Source: Allorhizobium ampelinum S4 (GTDB taxonomy: Bacteria > Pseudomonadota > Alphaproteobacteria > Rhizobiales > Rhizobiaceae). From it: a DNA stretch of 64,000 nt. The stretch spans positions 251,001-315,000 of the forward strand of contig NC_011989.1 of NCBI RefSeq assembly GCF_000016285.1, given 5' to 3'. Both the position numbers and the translations under genes were made by a program. Under the pieces are notes generated by a model, which did not search any database, was not told the origin of the DNA, and saw nothing but the letters and a program-made list of their open reading frames with translations. Shown in pieces: positions 29,266-38,620 of the stretch. How positions within the stretch are numbered: position 1 is the stretch's first letter; each line of letters begins with the position of its first letter.

Positions 29266-29289
29266 TTTCGCTATTGACCTATAGCGAAA
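29266..29289. promoter_or_regulatory. Inverted repeat upstream of the TetR gene, probable TetR operator
   Basis: TTTCGCTAT (29266-29274) and ATAGCGAAA (29281-29289) are perfect 9-bp arms with a 6-nt spacer, 80 nt before the TetR start and 350 nt before the divergent lipocalin-like gene. Size and symmetry fit a TetR dimer site. A TTGAC-like element is embedded between the arms. Confidence 0.65.
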
Positions 29290-29368
29290 CTCATAAACCC
29301 AATTGCCTCCGCTATCAAGAGCGCGTATCGCGGCGATGCGTGTCGATATCGACAGGGAAGCTTTTAAG

Positions 29369-30022
29369 ATGAGTATTGTGTTGAACTCTGACGATTCAAA
29401 TTCACCGCAGCAGGGCCGGCCGCGCGATAAGAACCTTGATGATGCGCTTATTCGCGTCACGCTTGAGCTTCTCAGCCAGACGGGTCTTGAGGGTGTGACC
29501 ATGGCCAAGGTCGGACGGCTGTCCGGTATTCCCGCGACCAGCATTTACAGACGCTATCCAGATGCAAAGAGCCTGATCGTTGCGGCGATTGAGGATGATC
29601 TCGCAAAGCTGCAATTGCACTTGGAAGACCATGGTTCTCTGCGTGCCGACCTGCTCGCGTTTTTGAAAACGCTTGCCGAAGCGCTTAATCCAGAGCGGGC
29701 GCGTATGCTCGCCGGCCTGCTATTGCCCATGCACCATGATCCGGAATTAGCAGCTCTGCTTTCCAGGAAACTCGAAGCAATCCGCAACGAAGGATGGCGT
29801 GGTGTCATTGATCGGGCTGTGCAAAGGGGAGCATTGCGGGCGCAGGCCCTGGATGCGGTGCCGCTCGACGATGTGGCGCAAACGATGATTTTCTATCAAG
29901 CGGTGGTGAAGCGCATGCCGGCTGACGAAGCTTTCCTCAACCGACTGCTGGATACGGTTTTGATGCCTGCGCTACAGCGCCTGGGGAGTGGCGAGCCAGA
30001 AGCAAACGTCGACGATGCTTGA
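29369..30022 (+). CDS. TetR/AcrR-family regulator
   Basis: A 217-residue protein from ATG 29369 (GGAAG 8 nt upstream). The frame extends to 29303, but that part covers the promoter. DNA-binding domain: LDDALIRVTLELLSQTGLEG, then VTMAKVGRLSGIPATSIYRR and YPDAKSLIVAAIED, the standard TetR helix-turn-helix. The C-terminal domain is helical (AEALNPERARMLAGLL; VPLDDVAQTMIFYQAVVKRM), as in the TetR C-11 type. It probably controls itself and the divergent Tat-exported lipocalin-like gene. Confidence 0.92.
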   Translation: MSIVLNSDDSNSPQQGRPRDKNLDDALIRVTLELLSQTGLEGVTMAKVGRLSGIPATSIYRRYPDAKSLIVAAIEDDLAKLQLHLEDHGSLRADLLAFLKTLAEALNPERARMLAGLLLPMHHDPELAALLSRKLEAIRNEGWRGVIDRAVQRGALRAQALDAVPLDDVAQTMIFYQAVVKRMPADEAFLNRLLDTVLMPALQRLGSGEPEANVDDA

Positions 30023-30049
30023 AAATTGCTGCTCACGAAGGCCGGTCTG

Positions 30050-30077
30050 CCAGCCGTACATCCTTTTGCACGGCTGG
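30050..30077. terminator. Hairpin between the TetR gene and guaA
   Basis: CCAGCCGT pairs with ACGGCTGG (8 bp, 12-nt loop) between two convergent genes. There is no proper T run, so efficiency is doubtful. Confidence 0.4.
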
Positions 30078-30179
30078 TTCCGTCTTCGCCTGCATCATGA
30101 ATGCGAGGCCTGACGGGACGGGCCGCATAAATCCAGCGGCATCATGCGGCGGCCTATATGCGCGCCTGATCGGCAAAAA

Positions 30180-31742
30180 TCATTCCCACTCGATGGTGCC
30201 GGGCGGCTTGGATGTTACATCATAGACGACCCGGTTGATGCCGCGGACTTCGTTGATGATGCGGGTAGCGGCACGGCCGAGGAATTCCATGTCATAGTGG
30301 TAGAAATCCGCGGTCATGCCATCAACGGAGGTGACGGCGCGCAGTGCGCAGACGAATTCATAGGTACGGCCATCGCCCATCACGCCGACAGTCTGGACCG
30401 GCAGCAGCACGGCGAAGGCCTGCCAGATAGCATCGTAAAGACCGGCCTTGCGGATTTCGTCCAGATAGATGGCATCGGCTTCGCGCAGGATATCGAGCTT
30501 TTCGCGGGTCACGCCGCCGGGGCAGCGAATGGCAAGGCCGGGGCCGGGGAAGGGGTGCCGGCCAATGAATGAGTCGGGCAGGCCAAGCTCCTTGCCGAGA
30601 ACGCGCACTTCGTCCTTGAACAGCTCGCGCAGCGGTTCCACCAGCTTCATGTTCATGCGGTCTGGCAGGCCGCCGACATTGTGGTGGCTCTTGATGGTGA
30701 CAGACGGGCCGCCGGAGAAGGAGACGCTTTCGATGACGTCAGGATAGAGCGTGCCCTGGCCGAGGAAGTCTGCGCCACCAAGCTTCTTGGCTTCTTCCTC
30801 GAAGGTTTCGATGAACAGGCGACCAATGATCTTGCGCTTGGTTTCCGGGTCGGACACGCCTTCCAGCTCGCCGACGAAGCGGTCGATGGCATCGACATGG
30901 ATCAGATGCAGATTGTAATGTTCCTTGAACATGGCAACGACATCCGCCGCCTCGTTCTTACGCATCAACCCGTGGTCAACCAGGATGCAGGTCAGCTGGT
31001 CGCCGACCGCCTCATGGATCAGCAGGGCTGCGACCGAACTATCGACGCCGCCGGACAAGGCGCAGATCACCCGCTTGTCACCGACCTGGGCGCGGATCTG
31101 TTCCACGGCTTTGGCGCGGTAGGCCGACATGCTCCAGTCGCCAGTAATGCCAGCGATATTATGGACGAAATTCTGGATCAGCTTGGCACCGTCAGGCGTA
31201 TGCACCACTTCCGGGTGGAACTGCACGGCGTAATATTTGCGGGCCTCATCGGCAATGAAGGCGAAAGGCGCATTGGAGGAGGTGGCCAGAACCCGAAAGC
31301 CTGGCGGGATCGCGGTGACGCGGTCGCCATGCGACATCCAGACCTGATGGCGTGAACCAACCGACCAGAGACCTTCGAATAGCTTGCAATCCTGCTCGAT
31401 CTCAAGGAAGGCGCGACCAAATTCGCGGTGATGCCCGGCTTCCACCTTGCCACCCAGCTGGGCGCAGATGGTTTGCTGGCCATAGCAGATGCCAAAGATT
31501 GGCAGGCCGCTGTCGAAAATCACCTGGGGAACGCGGGGGCTGCCTTCATCCAGTGCCGAGGCGGGGCTTCCAGACAGTATAACCGCTTTTGGCTTCAACC
31601 GTGCGAAGCCCTCTTCGGATGACTGGAAAGGGACGATTTCGCAGTACACGCCGGTTTCACGAACGCGCCGCGCAATCAGCTGCGTTACCTGGCTGCCGAA
31701 ATCGATGATGAGAACGCTGTCGGGATGTGCTGTCTGGGTCAT
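30180..31742 (-). CDS. guaA: GMP synthase (glutamine-hydrolysing)
   Basis: A 520-residue enzyme converting XMP, glutamine and ATP to GMP. The class I glutamine amidotransferase domain (about 1-200) has the nucleophile Cys in IFGICYGQQ and the His/Glu pair in [11 protein letters not shown]. The ATP-pyrophosphatase domain has the P-loop [14 protein letters not shown]. The C-terminal dimerisation domain ends [15 protein letters not shown], the universal GuaA end. It is monocistronic here; the guanine-pathway partner guaB is not in the window. Confidence 0.98.
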   Translation of the reverse strand: MTQTAHPDSVLIIDFGSQVTQLIARRVRETGVYCEIVPFQSSEEGFARLKPKAVILSGSPASALDEGSPRVPQVIFDSGLPIFGICYGQQTICAQLGGKVEAGHHREFGRAFLEIEQDCKLFEGLWSVGSRHQVWMSHGDRVTAIPPGFRVLATSSNAPFAFIADEARKYYAVQFHPEVVHTPDGAKLIQNFVHNIAGITGDWSMSAYRAKAVEQIRAQVGDKRVICALSGGVDSSVAALLIHEAVGDQLTCILVDHGLMRKNEAADVVAMFKEHYNLHLIHVDAIDRFVGELEGVSDPETKRKIIGRLFIETFEEEAKKLGGADFLGQGTLYPDVIESVSFSGGPSVTIKSHHNVGGLPDRMNMKLVEPLRELFKDEVRVLGKELGLPDSFIGRHPFPGPGLAIRCPGGVTREKLDILREADAIYLDEIRKAGLYDAIWQAFAVLLPVQTVGVMGDGRTYEFVCALRAVTSVDGMTADFYHYDMEFLGRAATRIINEVRGINRVVYDVTSKPPGTIEWE

Positions 31743-31826
31743 GTCGAGCCTTTAATGAAAAGCAGTGTCCGTGGCAATCCGGGAAATGCCGGCATGGCAA
31801 AAAATCTCGTGTTCGGCGCGGGCGGA

Positions 31827-32465
31827 TCAGAACCAGAAGGTGCCGTCTTCCACTGCCTTGACCAGCGCGTCCACCGCTTGGGCCAGGTTGCGGTCAACGA
31901 CATGCAGATACTCCGTCCAGTCGCCGACATGTTTCAGTTCCGCCTTGCCATCGGAAATACCGCGCAGGCCGATCAGCGGCAGGTTGAAGGCCTGACAGGC
32001 GCGCAGCACCGCATAGGTTTCCATGTCGACCATATCGGCGGCGATGCTGTCATAGACCGGGCCTGAGACGATATTGCCGCCGGTCGACAGGCTGGCCACG
32101 GCAACGCCGGGAATGCGCAGCGGCAGGTCCACCGTAGCAGGCAGATCGAGGAACGGCGTACAGCCTTTCTCGAAACCGAGCGGCGAGGCGTCCATATCCC
32201 GGTAGGCGACCGAGGAGACCTGGTAGACCTCGGTCTGTTCCAGCCGTGCCGAGCCTGCCGAACCGAGCGAGACGACGAGATCGGGAAGCGTCCCTGCTGC
32301 CTGGAGGTCTCTTAGGGCATTGGTGGTGGCGATGGCGCTTTCCACCGGGCCAACCCCGGTCATCAGCGGCTGGATGCGCAGGCGCAGGAGCGGGCCATAT
32401 TCGGCATCGACTGCCATGACGAACAGAATGGACTTGCTGCAAACCGATTTCAGTTCAAATGTCAT
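31827..32465 (-). CDS. mtnN: 5'-methylthioadenosine/S-adenosylhomocysteine nucleosidase
   Basis: A 212-residue enzyme removing adenine from MTA and SAH, linked to methionine recycling. The catalytic Asp is in LRGISDGKAE. The ribose/base region is VDMETYAVLRACQAFNLPLI. The N-terminal ILFVMAVDAEYGPLL replaces the usual E-x-E segment, and VVSLGSAGSARLEQTEVYQV matches the family. It is slightly shorter than E. coli MtnN (232 aa). Its start ATG overlaps the stop of the upstream thioesterase gene by 4 nt, so the two are coupled. Confidence 0.9.
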   Translation of the reverse strand: MTFELKSVCSKSILFVMAVDAEYGPLLRLRIQPLMTGVGPVESAIATTNALRDLQAAGTLPDLVVSLGSAGSARLEQTEVYQVSSVAYRDMDASPLGFEKGCTPFLDLPATVDLPLRIPGVAVASLSTGGNIVSGPVYDSIAADMVDMETYAVLRACQAFNLPLIGLRGISDGKAELKHVGDWTEYLHVVDRNLAQAVDALVKAVEDGTFWF

Positions 32466-32899
32466 TCTCTGATATCCTCACGGCCCCGCATCACCATCAG
32501 TGTGCTGGTCATCGAGGCAATCAATTTGGCTGGGCCGTCGGAGATGGCATAGCCACGGCCATCGGCGACGATAATGGTGGAGCCAGGCTTGGTGATCTCG
32601 CCGCGAAACAGAAAACGGTCGCCGCGCCCGGGCGACATCATGTTGACCTTGAATTCGATGGTCAGCAGCGAGGTTTCCGGCGCGATCACCGTATAGGCGG
32701 CGTAGCTGCAAGCCGCGTCTAGGGCGGCGGAAATTACGCCTGCATGCAGGAAGCCATGTTGTTGGGTGAGCTTGTCGTGAAACGCCAGCTCGATTTCCAC
32801 CATTTTATGGCTGATGCGGGTCAGTTCCGCGCCAATGGTGTGCATGGCGCCCTGCCGTGCAAAGCTTGCCGTGATCCGCTGCTGGATATCCGCGTCCAT
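32462..32899 (-). CDS. PaaI-type hotdog-fold thioesterase
   Basis: A 145-residue protein from ATG 32899 (MDADIQQRI). A longer frame to 32962 is possible but less likely. The hotdog signature is KLTQQHGFLHAGVISAALDA (H-G-x-x-H-x-G with the usual following Asp), then a long beta strand (LLTIEFKVNMMSPGRGDRFL). Members hydrolyse acyl- or phenylacetyl-CoA thioesters. The substrate is not fixed. It is cotranscribed with mtnN through a 4-nt overlap. Confidence 0.9.
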   Translation of the reverse strand: MDADIQQRITASFARQGAMHTIGAELTRISHKMVEIELAFHDKLTQQHGFLHAGVISAALDAACSYAAYTVIAPETSLLTIEFKVNMMSPGRGDRFLFRGEITKPGSTIIVADGRGYAISDGPAKLIASMTSTLMVMRGREDIRE

Positions 32900-33022
32900 G
32901 TGGCTGCCGCCTCTTTCCCTCTCGTCTGCCTGCCATTTGGCATGACAGAACCGGTTCGGCAAGCCTGTTGATGAGGTTTGGCCTGTTGATGGGGGTTGGG
33001 CGCGACGGTTTTGCTGCGGTGT

Positions 33023-33487
33023 TCAATTCAGCAGGAAAAGCGCCGCGTTCAGCACGGTGGCAAAAGCAACCCAGACGGCATAGGGGATGAAGGAGAGCAT
33101 TGCCACCCGGTCCAGGCGCCGGACCTGCCAGACAAAGGCAAGGATCAGCGCCAGCATCGGCAGAATGACGATCAGGGCGAGACCGGTGCTCTGTGCACCG
33201 AAGAACGCCGGAGACCACAGGAAATTCAGCAGCATCTGGCCAAACCACAGCGCCATGGCGCGCGATGCGCCCCGCGATTGCCGCGTCCGCTGCCAGATCC
33301 GAGCACCCGCAAGGCCGATCAGCACGTAAAGCACGGTCCAGACCGGCCCGAAGATCCAGCCCGGCGGATTGAAGAATGGCTTCTCCAACCCGTCATACCA
33401 GTCGCCCGGCAGATTGGTCAGCCCGATCATTGTGCCGATACCGGTGACGGCGGCCATGAAGATGAGATTGGTGAGAGCGTTACGCAT
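33023..33487 (-). CDS. tspO: TspO/MBR family membrane protein
   Basis: A 154-residue protein with five membrane helices. The family signature runs WYDGLEKPFFNPPGWIFGPV then WTVLYVLIGLAGARIW, followed by ALWFGQMLLNFLWSPAFFGA and WVAFATVLNAALFLLN. Bacterial TspO binds tetrapyrroles and affects stress responses and photosynthesis genes; in Sinorhizobium it is linked to nutrient stress. It is monocistronic, upstream of nothing related. Confidence 0.93.
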   Translation of the reverse strand: MRNALTNLIFMAAVTGIGTMIGLTNLPGDWYDGLEKPFFNPPGWIFGPVWTVLYVLIGLAGARIWQRTRQSRGASRAMALWFGQMLLNFLWSPAFFGAQSTGLALIVILPMLALILAFVWQVRRLDRVAMLSFIPYAVWVAFATVLNAALFLLN

Positions 33488-33535
33488 GACGTGATTATCT
33501 ATAGCATCAAGCCCTGGATGGAAGAGGATAAGCCA

Positions 33536-34609
33536 TCATCCGATGCGGATGATGTGCTGGTCCCAGTTTACAGCCTCTGATCTGTCCAGGAACCGGCCAT
33601 CATAGGAAGACGTGGCAAAGCCATGGGCGGCAGGCGCGATGCCCGCTGCCTCGCTCAGGCTGGCGGTTTTCAGCACCTTGCCGCTGTCGGTGTCCAGAGT
33701 GACCGAGAGACCGCCATTCGGGGAGGTGACGCCGACCAGTCCCTCGCGACGGTTGACGGCAATCGCTCCGACATAATTGGCAAGCCCACGGGTGATATCG
33801 GGCGGCAGGTCGAGCCAGTGCAGCGCTTCGCCCCGCCTGAAATGGCCGACCAGTGGCGGCAGGTCGCGACGGGGGCCTTCATATTGACAGGCAAACCAGA
33901 TCCGGCCACGCGCATCGAGATCGATATGCCGGGTCGAAAGCTGGCGCAGGGCTTCGGGCAGCGCGTGTTTTTCGATCAATGCGCCGGTTTTGGCATCCGC
34001 CAGCACCAGAGATGGCTGCATATGGTCGAGATTGAGCTTGGTGCGGCCAAAATCGGGATTGGTCTCAATGCCACCATTGGCGATGATCAGCAGGCTGCCA
34101 TCATCGCTGACGCTCATGTCATGGGTGCCGATGCCATGGGCTGAAAATTCGCCGATCCGGCGAAATCTGTCTGTTGCATCGTAAAGCCCGATCATGCCGC
34201 GATTGTTGTCAAAATCATTCTCGCTGGCATAGAGCAGCTTGCCATCGGGTGAAAAATGTCCGTGGCCGTAGAAATGGCGGCCCGCCGGGGCGTTGACGAC
34301 CACAGGTGCCACCTGCTGTTGCCGATCGAAGATGAAGACGAATGTCCCGGGCCGCCTCGCAAAGGCAGCCACCTTACTGGCGCTGGCCGCAAGCCCATGG
34401 GCGCGACCTGGCAGGGCGACGCGCGCAACGATCCGGCCATCTTCACTGAGCAAAGCGGCGTCAAATGATCCATCCTGGGCGCGAAAGGCGGAGGCATAGA
34501 CGGCATCGGTTGCCGTCAGGGTCGCTGCTTGCGCCGCTGTCAGCCCGGCCAGATAAACGGCACCTGCGGCTTTCAGAAAGTGTCGCCTGTCCATCAACGC
34601 GCCGCGCAT
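33536..34609 (-). CDS. DUF1513 Tat-exported beta-propeller-like protein
   Basis: A 357-residue protein. ATG 34609 has GGGGA 9 nt upstream; ATG 34594 (MDRRHFLKAAG) is an alternative. The twin-arginine signal is DRRHFLKAAGAVYLAG with cleavage near AQA-AT. The mature part has repeated strand-turn units (AGRHFYGHGHFSPDGKLLYA; ENDFDNNRGMIGLYDA; GIGTHDMSVSDDGSLLIIANGG), consistent with a beta-propeller. DUF1513 proteins are usually linked to imelysin and di-haem cytochrome genes, as here. The function is unknown; periplasmic iron handling is inferred. It is the last gene of a four-gene operon. Confidence 0.88.
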   Translation of the reverse strand: MRGALMDRRHFLKAAGAVYLAGLTAAQAATLTATDAVYASAFRAQDGSFDAALLSEDGRIVARVALPGRAHGLAASASKVAAFARRPGTFVFIFDRQQQVAPVVVNAPAGRHFYGHGHFSPDGKLLYASENDFDNNRGMIGLYDATDRFRRIGEFSAHGIGTHDMSVSDDGSLLIIANGGIETNPDFGRTKLNLDHMQPSLVLADAKTGALIEKHALPEALRQLSTRHIDLDARGRIWFACQYEGPRRDLPPLVGHFRRGEALHWLDLPPDITRGLANYVGAIAVNRREGLVGVTSPNGGLSVTLDTDSGKVLKTASLSEAAGIAPAAHGFATSSYDGRFLDRSEAVNWDQHIIRIG

Positions 34610-34614
34610 CGGGA

Positions 34615-35739
34615 TCAATCCCCGTCCGCGAAGGAAAAACCGGCGCTGAGGCCGACGCCGCCGCCCAGCCCATCGCTGAGATCGGTGATCATGCTGCGGC
34701 TGTCATCCAGCAGGCTGACCAGTTTCTTGCGGTTGTCGGGTTGGCCAACGGCCGCCTCCACATCCGGCGTCATGGATTGGGTGGTCTGGATCAGACGGTC
34801 GGCCAGCGTATTGATGGCGGGGATGACGCCCCGCTTGCCCTCCGGCAACAGGCTTGCTGTGCCGGTGTCGTTGAGAAGCTGTTTCAGACCGGTCAGGTTT
34901 TCCTGCATGCTGACAAAGGTCAGGCCGGAGCGCCAGAAAATCGCCTGCTTGGGGGCGATCCGCCCGCCTGCACCCTTGAAGAATGTCTCGATCCGCTCGT
35001 CGCGCACGGTCTCGGTTCCGTGGACGAGAATGCCGAGCAGGCCGGTGACGGCCTCCGATGGGGTGCGAAAGACATCATTGTCTGGGCCGGGCTGTTTCCA
35101 GGCGGTCTGGATGCCGCCGGGCGCTTCCCAGAGGCTGGAAAGTTCACCCGCCATGTTTTCAATATTGCCAGCAATCGCTGCGCCATAGCGGCAACGGAAC
35201 GCACCGTCTGCCTGGTTCAATATGTCGGAGCCGGTGCCGTAGAGCACATATTCCAGCGCGCCAAGCCCCTGGATTGCCACGCTTTTCTCATGCAGGGCTT
35301 CGGGCTTTGTAAAGCTGTCGTCATTGGAAGCGATGGCACCCTGGATCTGCTTCAGTGCCAGCCCCTTGCGGTCCGGGTAAAACAGGATGTGCTCAAAGCG
35401 GTTTTCCTCGATCACCGGCCCAACCCGGACGATCTCGATCCGCGCCCAGGCGCGTAAGGCCTGCTCAAAGCCATTCTTCGCCGCTTTGACGGTTTGCTCG
35501 GAAGGGCTCGCGCATAGGGCATTCATCCCACTATGCAGGGCCTTGGCCTTGTCGAGAAAATTGCGATAGCCGGGGCGGATAAAGCCATCTACCGTCTTTG
35601 CCATCACGTCCGGCACCGCTGCGGTTTGCAGGGCTGTTGCATGGGGGGTGGCGTCCTGCGCCAAAACGGGCAAGGCCTGGAGCGGGAAGAGGGATAGTGC
35701 CAGGGCGAGGGTCAAAATCCGGCATCGAGCATTGGGCAT
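34615..35739 (-). CDS. Imelysin-family periplasmic protein (second copy, motif-divergent)
   Basis: A 374-residue protein with a Sec signal (RILTLALALSLFPLQALPVL, cleavage after VLA-Q). The imelysin fold is recognisable by VDGFIRPGYRNFLDKAKAL, RIEIVRVGPVIEENRFEHIL and the pairing of two helical halves. At the place of the usual GxHxxE metal motif it reads GLGALEYVLYG, so the His is missing while the Glu stays. It may therefore bind metal differently or act structurally. It overlaps the di-haem cytochrome gene stop (TGATG) and is followed 5 nt later by the DUF1513 gene. Confidence 0.88.
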   Translation of the reverse strand: MPNARCRILTLALALSLFPLQALPVLAQDATPHATALQTAAVPDVMAKTVDGFIRPGYRNFLDKAKALHSGMNALCASPSEQTVKAAKNGFEQALRAWARIEIVRVGPVIEENRFEHILFYPDRKGLALKQIQGAIASNDDSFTKPEALHEKSVAIQGLGALEYVLYGTGSDILNQADGAFRCRYGAAIAGNIENMAGELSSLWEAPGGIQTAWKQPGPDNDVFRTPSEAVTGLLGILVHGTETVRDERIETFFKGAGGRIAPKQAIFWRSGLTFVSMQENLTGLKQLLNDTGTASLLPEGKRGVIPAINTLADRLIQTTQSMTPDVEAAVGQPDNRKKLVSLLDDSRSMITDLSDGLGGGVGLSAGFSFADGD

Positions 35740-37283
35740 CAGAGTGACTCCAGAAACGTAATCAACGCCTTGCGGTCGCCCGGCGTCATGGATGCAAAGG
35801 CGTTGCGGGCGTTTTCCGCCTCGCCGCCGTGCCAGAGAATGGCTTGCGGCAGGGAGGTGGCGCGCCCGTCATGCAGATAGGCCTGACGACCGCCGACTTT
35901 GGCTGTGAGACCGAGGCCCCAGAGCGGCGGCGTGCGCCATTGCTGGCCGCTGGCCAATCCCACCTGTTGCCCATCGGCCAGATCGGGACCCATATCATGC
36001 AGTAGGAAATCGGAATAGGGCCAGATCAGTTGGAAGGAAAGGGCCGGGTAGGCGGCATTGCGCCGCGTTACATATTTCGGCTGATGGCAGCTGGCGCAAC
36101 CGGATGCATAAAACAGCGCCTTGCCTGCCAAAACTTCGGGTTTGGTCACGTCGCGGCGCTTGGGAGGGGCCAGCGTTTCGCTATAGAAGGTCATCAGATC
36201 CAGCACCGGCGGCGGTGCTTCGACCGAGCCAAGCCTTGCCTGCACGCCGTTCGGCATTGCCAGGCATTGGGGCTGGTTTGCCGTGCAATCGCCTGCATGG
36301 CGCGGATCGTCGGGAGAGGAAATGCCGATATCCCCGGCCAAGGCGCTCGCCGCCTGATCGCGCACCGTGGCGTTTTCCGCCTTCCAGCCGAAGCGTCCGA
36401 TCCTGATGTCGCCAGTCAGGTGATCGCGCACCTTGGCAACGGTTCCCGAAATGCCGTCGCCCGCTTGGGCCTGCCGCTCGGCATTGGCCAGAATATCCTC
36501 GTCGGCAATCGCCTCGATCAGGCCCATGCCGATCATCGGATTGGCGATGCGGGGCGATAGCGTGGTGTCTGCTCCCATCGGACCATACCCGAGCGCGTCA
36601 ATAGTGTAGGTGGGAACCCGCAGCGTCTCCGTTTCACCACCGGCAAGCGTCACGGTCTTCGGTTGATAGGTCACGGATAGCCGCCCCTCGGCGGCAAGAC
36701 CGGGTACGGCGCGGTCCTGCAATTGCCGGCCATAGGTGTCATCGCCAAAATTCAGCGCCTTCAAGGCGGCAATCGCGGCCTTTTCCTTGTCGGTATGCGC
36801 GGGTCGAGCCAGCCTTAGAAACATCGAGGTGGCATCGCCATCCGGTCCGGGTGGATGGCCACGACCGCCGCGCTGATGGCAGCTTTCGCAGGAGCGGGCG
36901 TTGAACAGCGGCCCCAACCCGTCCGAGGCCTGGGTGGAGGAGGGAGCGGAGACCCAGAATTTCTGAAAAAGCGCTTCGCCGAGGGAAAATTGCTGTTGCT
37001 GCTCAAAGCTTAGGGTGGCGAGCGGATGGGTAAAGGCCTTGGCATCGGCGGGACCGGTAGAACTCGCAGCGCCTGCCGTCATCGCCTCGAAGGCTTCGGC
37101 TTTTGAAAAGTCGTTGGTGGGGACTGTAACGGCGTTGACCTTGATACGATCTGCCGGTGTGAGATCCGGGCGCAGCTCCGCTGCAAAGGCGCCCGCTATC
37201 AGGCTGCTTTTGAGCTGGCTTCCCATCAGGAGAGCGCCGCCCAGCAGGAGTATCGTCGCTGTCGTCAGCCGCACGTTCGGCAT
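35739..37283 (-). CDS. Di-haem c-type cytochrome (DUF1111 thiol oxidoreductase-like)
   Basis: A 514-residue periplasmic protein from ATG 37283 (MPNVRLTTATILLLGGALL); an earlier ATG at 37325 lacks a ribosome site. Signal peptide followed by two CxxCH haem sites: RSCESCHQRGGRGHPPG near residue 150 and SGCASCHQPK near 400. The N-terminal signature ALFQKFWVSAPS...DGLGPLFNARSCESCH is that of the DUF1111 group, related to MauG/bacterial peroxidase proteins. It is encoded between two imelysin genes, so electron transfer during iron oxidation or uptake is inferred. Confidence 0.92.
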   Translation of the reverse strand: MPNVRLTTATILLLGGALLMGSQLKSSLIAGAFAAELRPDLTPADRIKVNAVTVPTNDFSKAEAFEAMTAGAASSTGPADAKAFTHPLATLSFEQQQQFSLGEALFQKFWVSAPSSTQASDGLGPLFNARSCESCHQRGGRGHPPGPDGDATSMFLRLARPAHTDKEKAAIAALKALNFGDDTYGRQLQDRAVPGLAAEGRLSVTYQPKTVTLAGGETETLRVPTYTIDALGYGPMGADTTLSPRIANPMIGMGLIEAIADEDILANAERQAQAGDGISGTVAKVRDHLTGDIRIGRFGWKAENATVRDQAASALAGDIGISSPDDPRHAGDCTANQPQCLAMPNGVQARLGSVEAPPPVLDLMTFYSETLAPPKRRDVTKPEVLAGKALFYASGCASCHQPKYVTRRNAAYPALSFQLIWPYSDFLLHDMGPDLADGQQVGLASGQQWRTPPLWGLGLTAKVGGRQAYLHDGRATSLPQAILWHGGEAENARNAFASMTPGDRKALITFLESL

Positions 37284-37342
37284 CCCCGTGATAATGGCCG
37301 CCGCCCGTTTGTGGGCAGCGGCCATTTGTTTTCAATCCGTTC

Positions 37343-38620
37343 TTACTTGAAGACGGCGCTGGGGTTGTCGAGGCTGTCGGAGCCTTCCAGCTTGACTTCG
37401 CCGAGATCAAGGGCGGCCACGACGCGCTGGATCGACTTGGTCTGGTCGATCAGACCGTCGATACCAGCCTGAACGGTGGCATTACCGTCCTTGTTGTTCT
37501 CGGCAATCATCTGGTCGTAATGCTCGACGGACTTGGCGCGCTTGACGAGAGCGGTCATCGCCTTCATCGTCGTGTTCAGCTTGGACTTCATTTCCTTGTC
37601 CAGCGCCTTGTCCTTGGCGGCAACCAGATCCGACAGGGACGGGCCGGTCATCTTGGTGCCATCGATACGGGTATATTTGCCGGTATAGGCCGAGCGGATG
37701 CCGAGTGCGTCGTAATAATGCGAATTATGGGTGTTGTCGGAGAAGCAGTCATGCTCTTCTTCCGGATCGTGCAGCAACAGCCCAAGCTTCATGCGCTCGC
37801 CAGCCAGTTCGCCGTAGGACAGCGAACCCATGCCGGTCAAAATAGCTTTGAGGCCGGAGGTCGGATCGGCCAGCAAGGTCTTGGTTGCTTCACCTTCCGG
37901 CTTCCAGGCATCGACCATTTCTTGAAGGTCGGAGACCAACAGGGTCGAGGCCGACTTCAGATATTGGGCGCGCCGGTCGCAATGACCGCCGGTGCAATTC
38001 TTCAGGTCGTAATCGGTAAAGGGACGGTTGCCGGCGCCTGGGCCGGTGCCGTTCAGGTCCTGGCCCCAGAGCAGGAATTCGATGGCATGGTAGCCGGTTG
38101 CCACATTGGCTTCGACGCCACCGGCTTCCTGGAGCTTGTTGGCCAGGAAATCCGGGGTCAGATTGGTGGCATCCACCTCTTCGCCATTGATCTTGATCTT
38201 GGTATTGGCAATCACATTGGCAGTGTACAGCGCATTGGTATCGCTTTCCGTGCCGTAGGATTTATCGACATAGTCGATCAGGCCTTCGTCCAGCGGCCAG
38301 GCATTGACCTTGCCTTCCCAGTCATCAACAATCTTGTTGCCGAAGCGATAGACTTCCGACTGCTGGTACGGCACACGCGCCTTGATCCAGGCGGAGCGGG
38401 CCTTGTTGAGGGTAGACTTGCTAGGCTTAGCGAGCAACGCGTCAACGGCGGCATCCAGCGTCTTGGCTGTGGTAAGTGAATCCTGGTATTTCGCTTCCGC
38501 CAGCTCTGCATAATGCTTCAGCACCGCATCTGCTTCCGGCGCTTTCGCTGCCGGAGCGGCAAAGCTGGTGGAAGCGATGAAAAGCGCCAGACCGGCGCCG
38601 ATCATGAGTGATCGAGACAT
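37343..38620 (-). CDS. Imelysin-family iron-regulated protein (IrpA-like)
   Basis: A 425-residue periplasmic protein. The start at 38620 has AAGGAG 6 nt upstream, and a Sec signal follows (MSRSLMIGAGLALFIASTSF, AFA-type cleavage). The GxHxxE motif is intact in ATGYHAIEFLLWG. Other family parts are PYQQSEVYRFGNKIVDDWEG, INAWPLDEGLIDYVD-type segment, EEEHDCFSDNTHNSHYYDAL and LSDLVAAKDKALD. Imelysins are iron-regulated envelope proteins first called insulin-cleaving proteases. They are now seen as iron-binding partners in EfeO-like systems (family knowledge). It is the first gene of the four-gene cluster; a TTGACA at about 38692-38687 may be its -35. Confidence 0.92.
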   Translation of the reverse strand: MSRSLMIGAGLALFIASTSFAAPAAKAPEADAVLKHYAELAEAKYQDSLTTAKTLDAAVDALLAKPSKSTLNKARSAWIKARVPYQQSEVYRFGNKIVDDWEGKVNAWPLDEGLIDYVDKSYGTESDTNALYTANVIANTKIKINGEEVDATNLTPDFLANKLQEAGGVEANVATGYHAIEFLLWGQDLNGTGPGAGNRPFTDYDLKNCTGGHCDRRAQYLKSASTLLVSDLQEMVDAWKPEGEATKTLLADPTSGLKAILTGMGSLSYGELAGERMKLGLLLHDPEEEHDCFSDNTHNSHYYDALGIRSAYTGKYTRIDGTKMTGPSLSDLVAAKDKALDKEMKSKLNTTMKAMTALVKRAKSVEHYDQMIAENNKDGNATVQAGIDGLIDQTKSIQRVVAALDLGEVKLEGSDSLDNPSAVFK

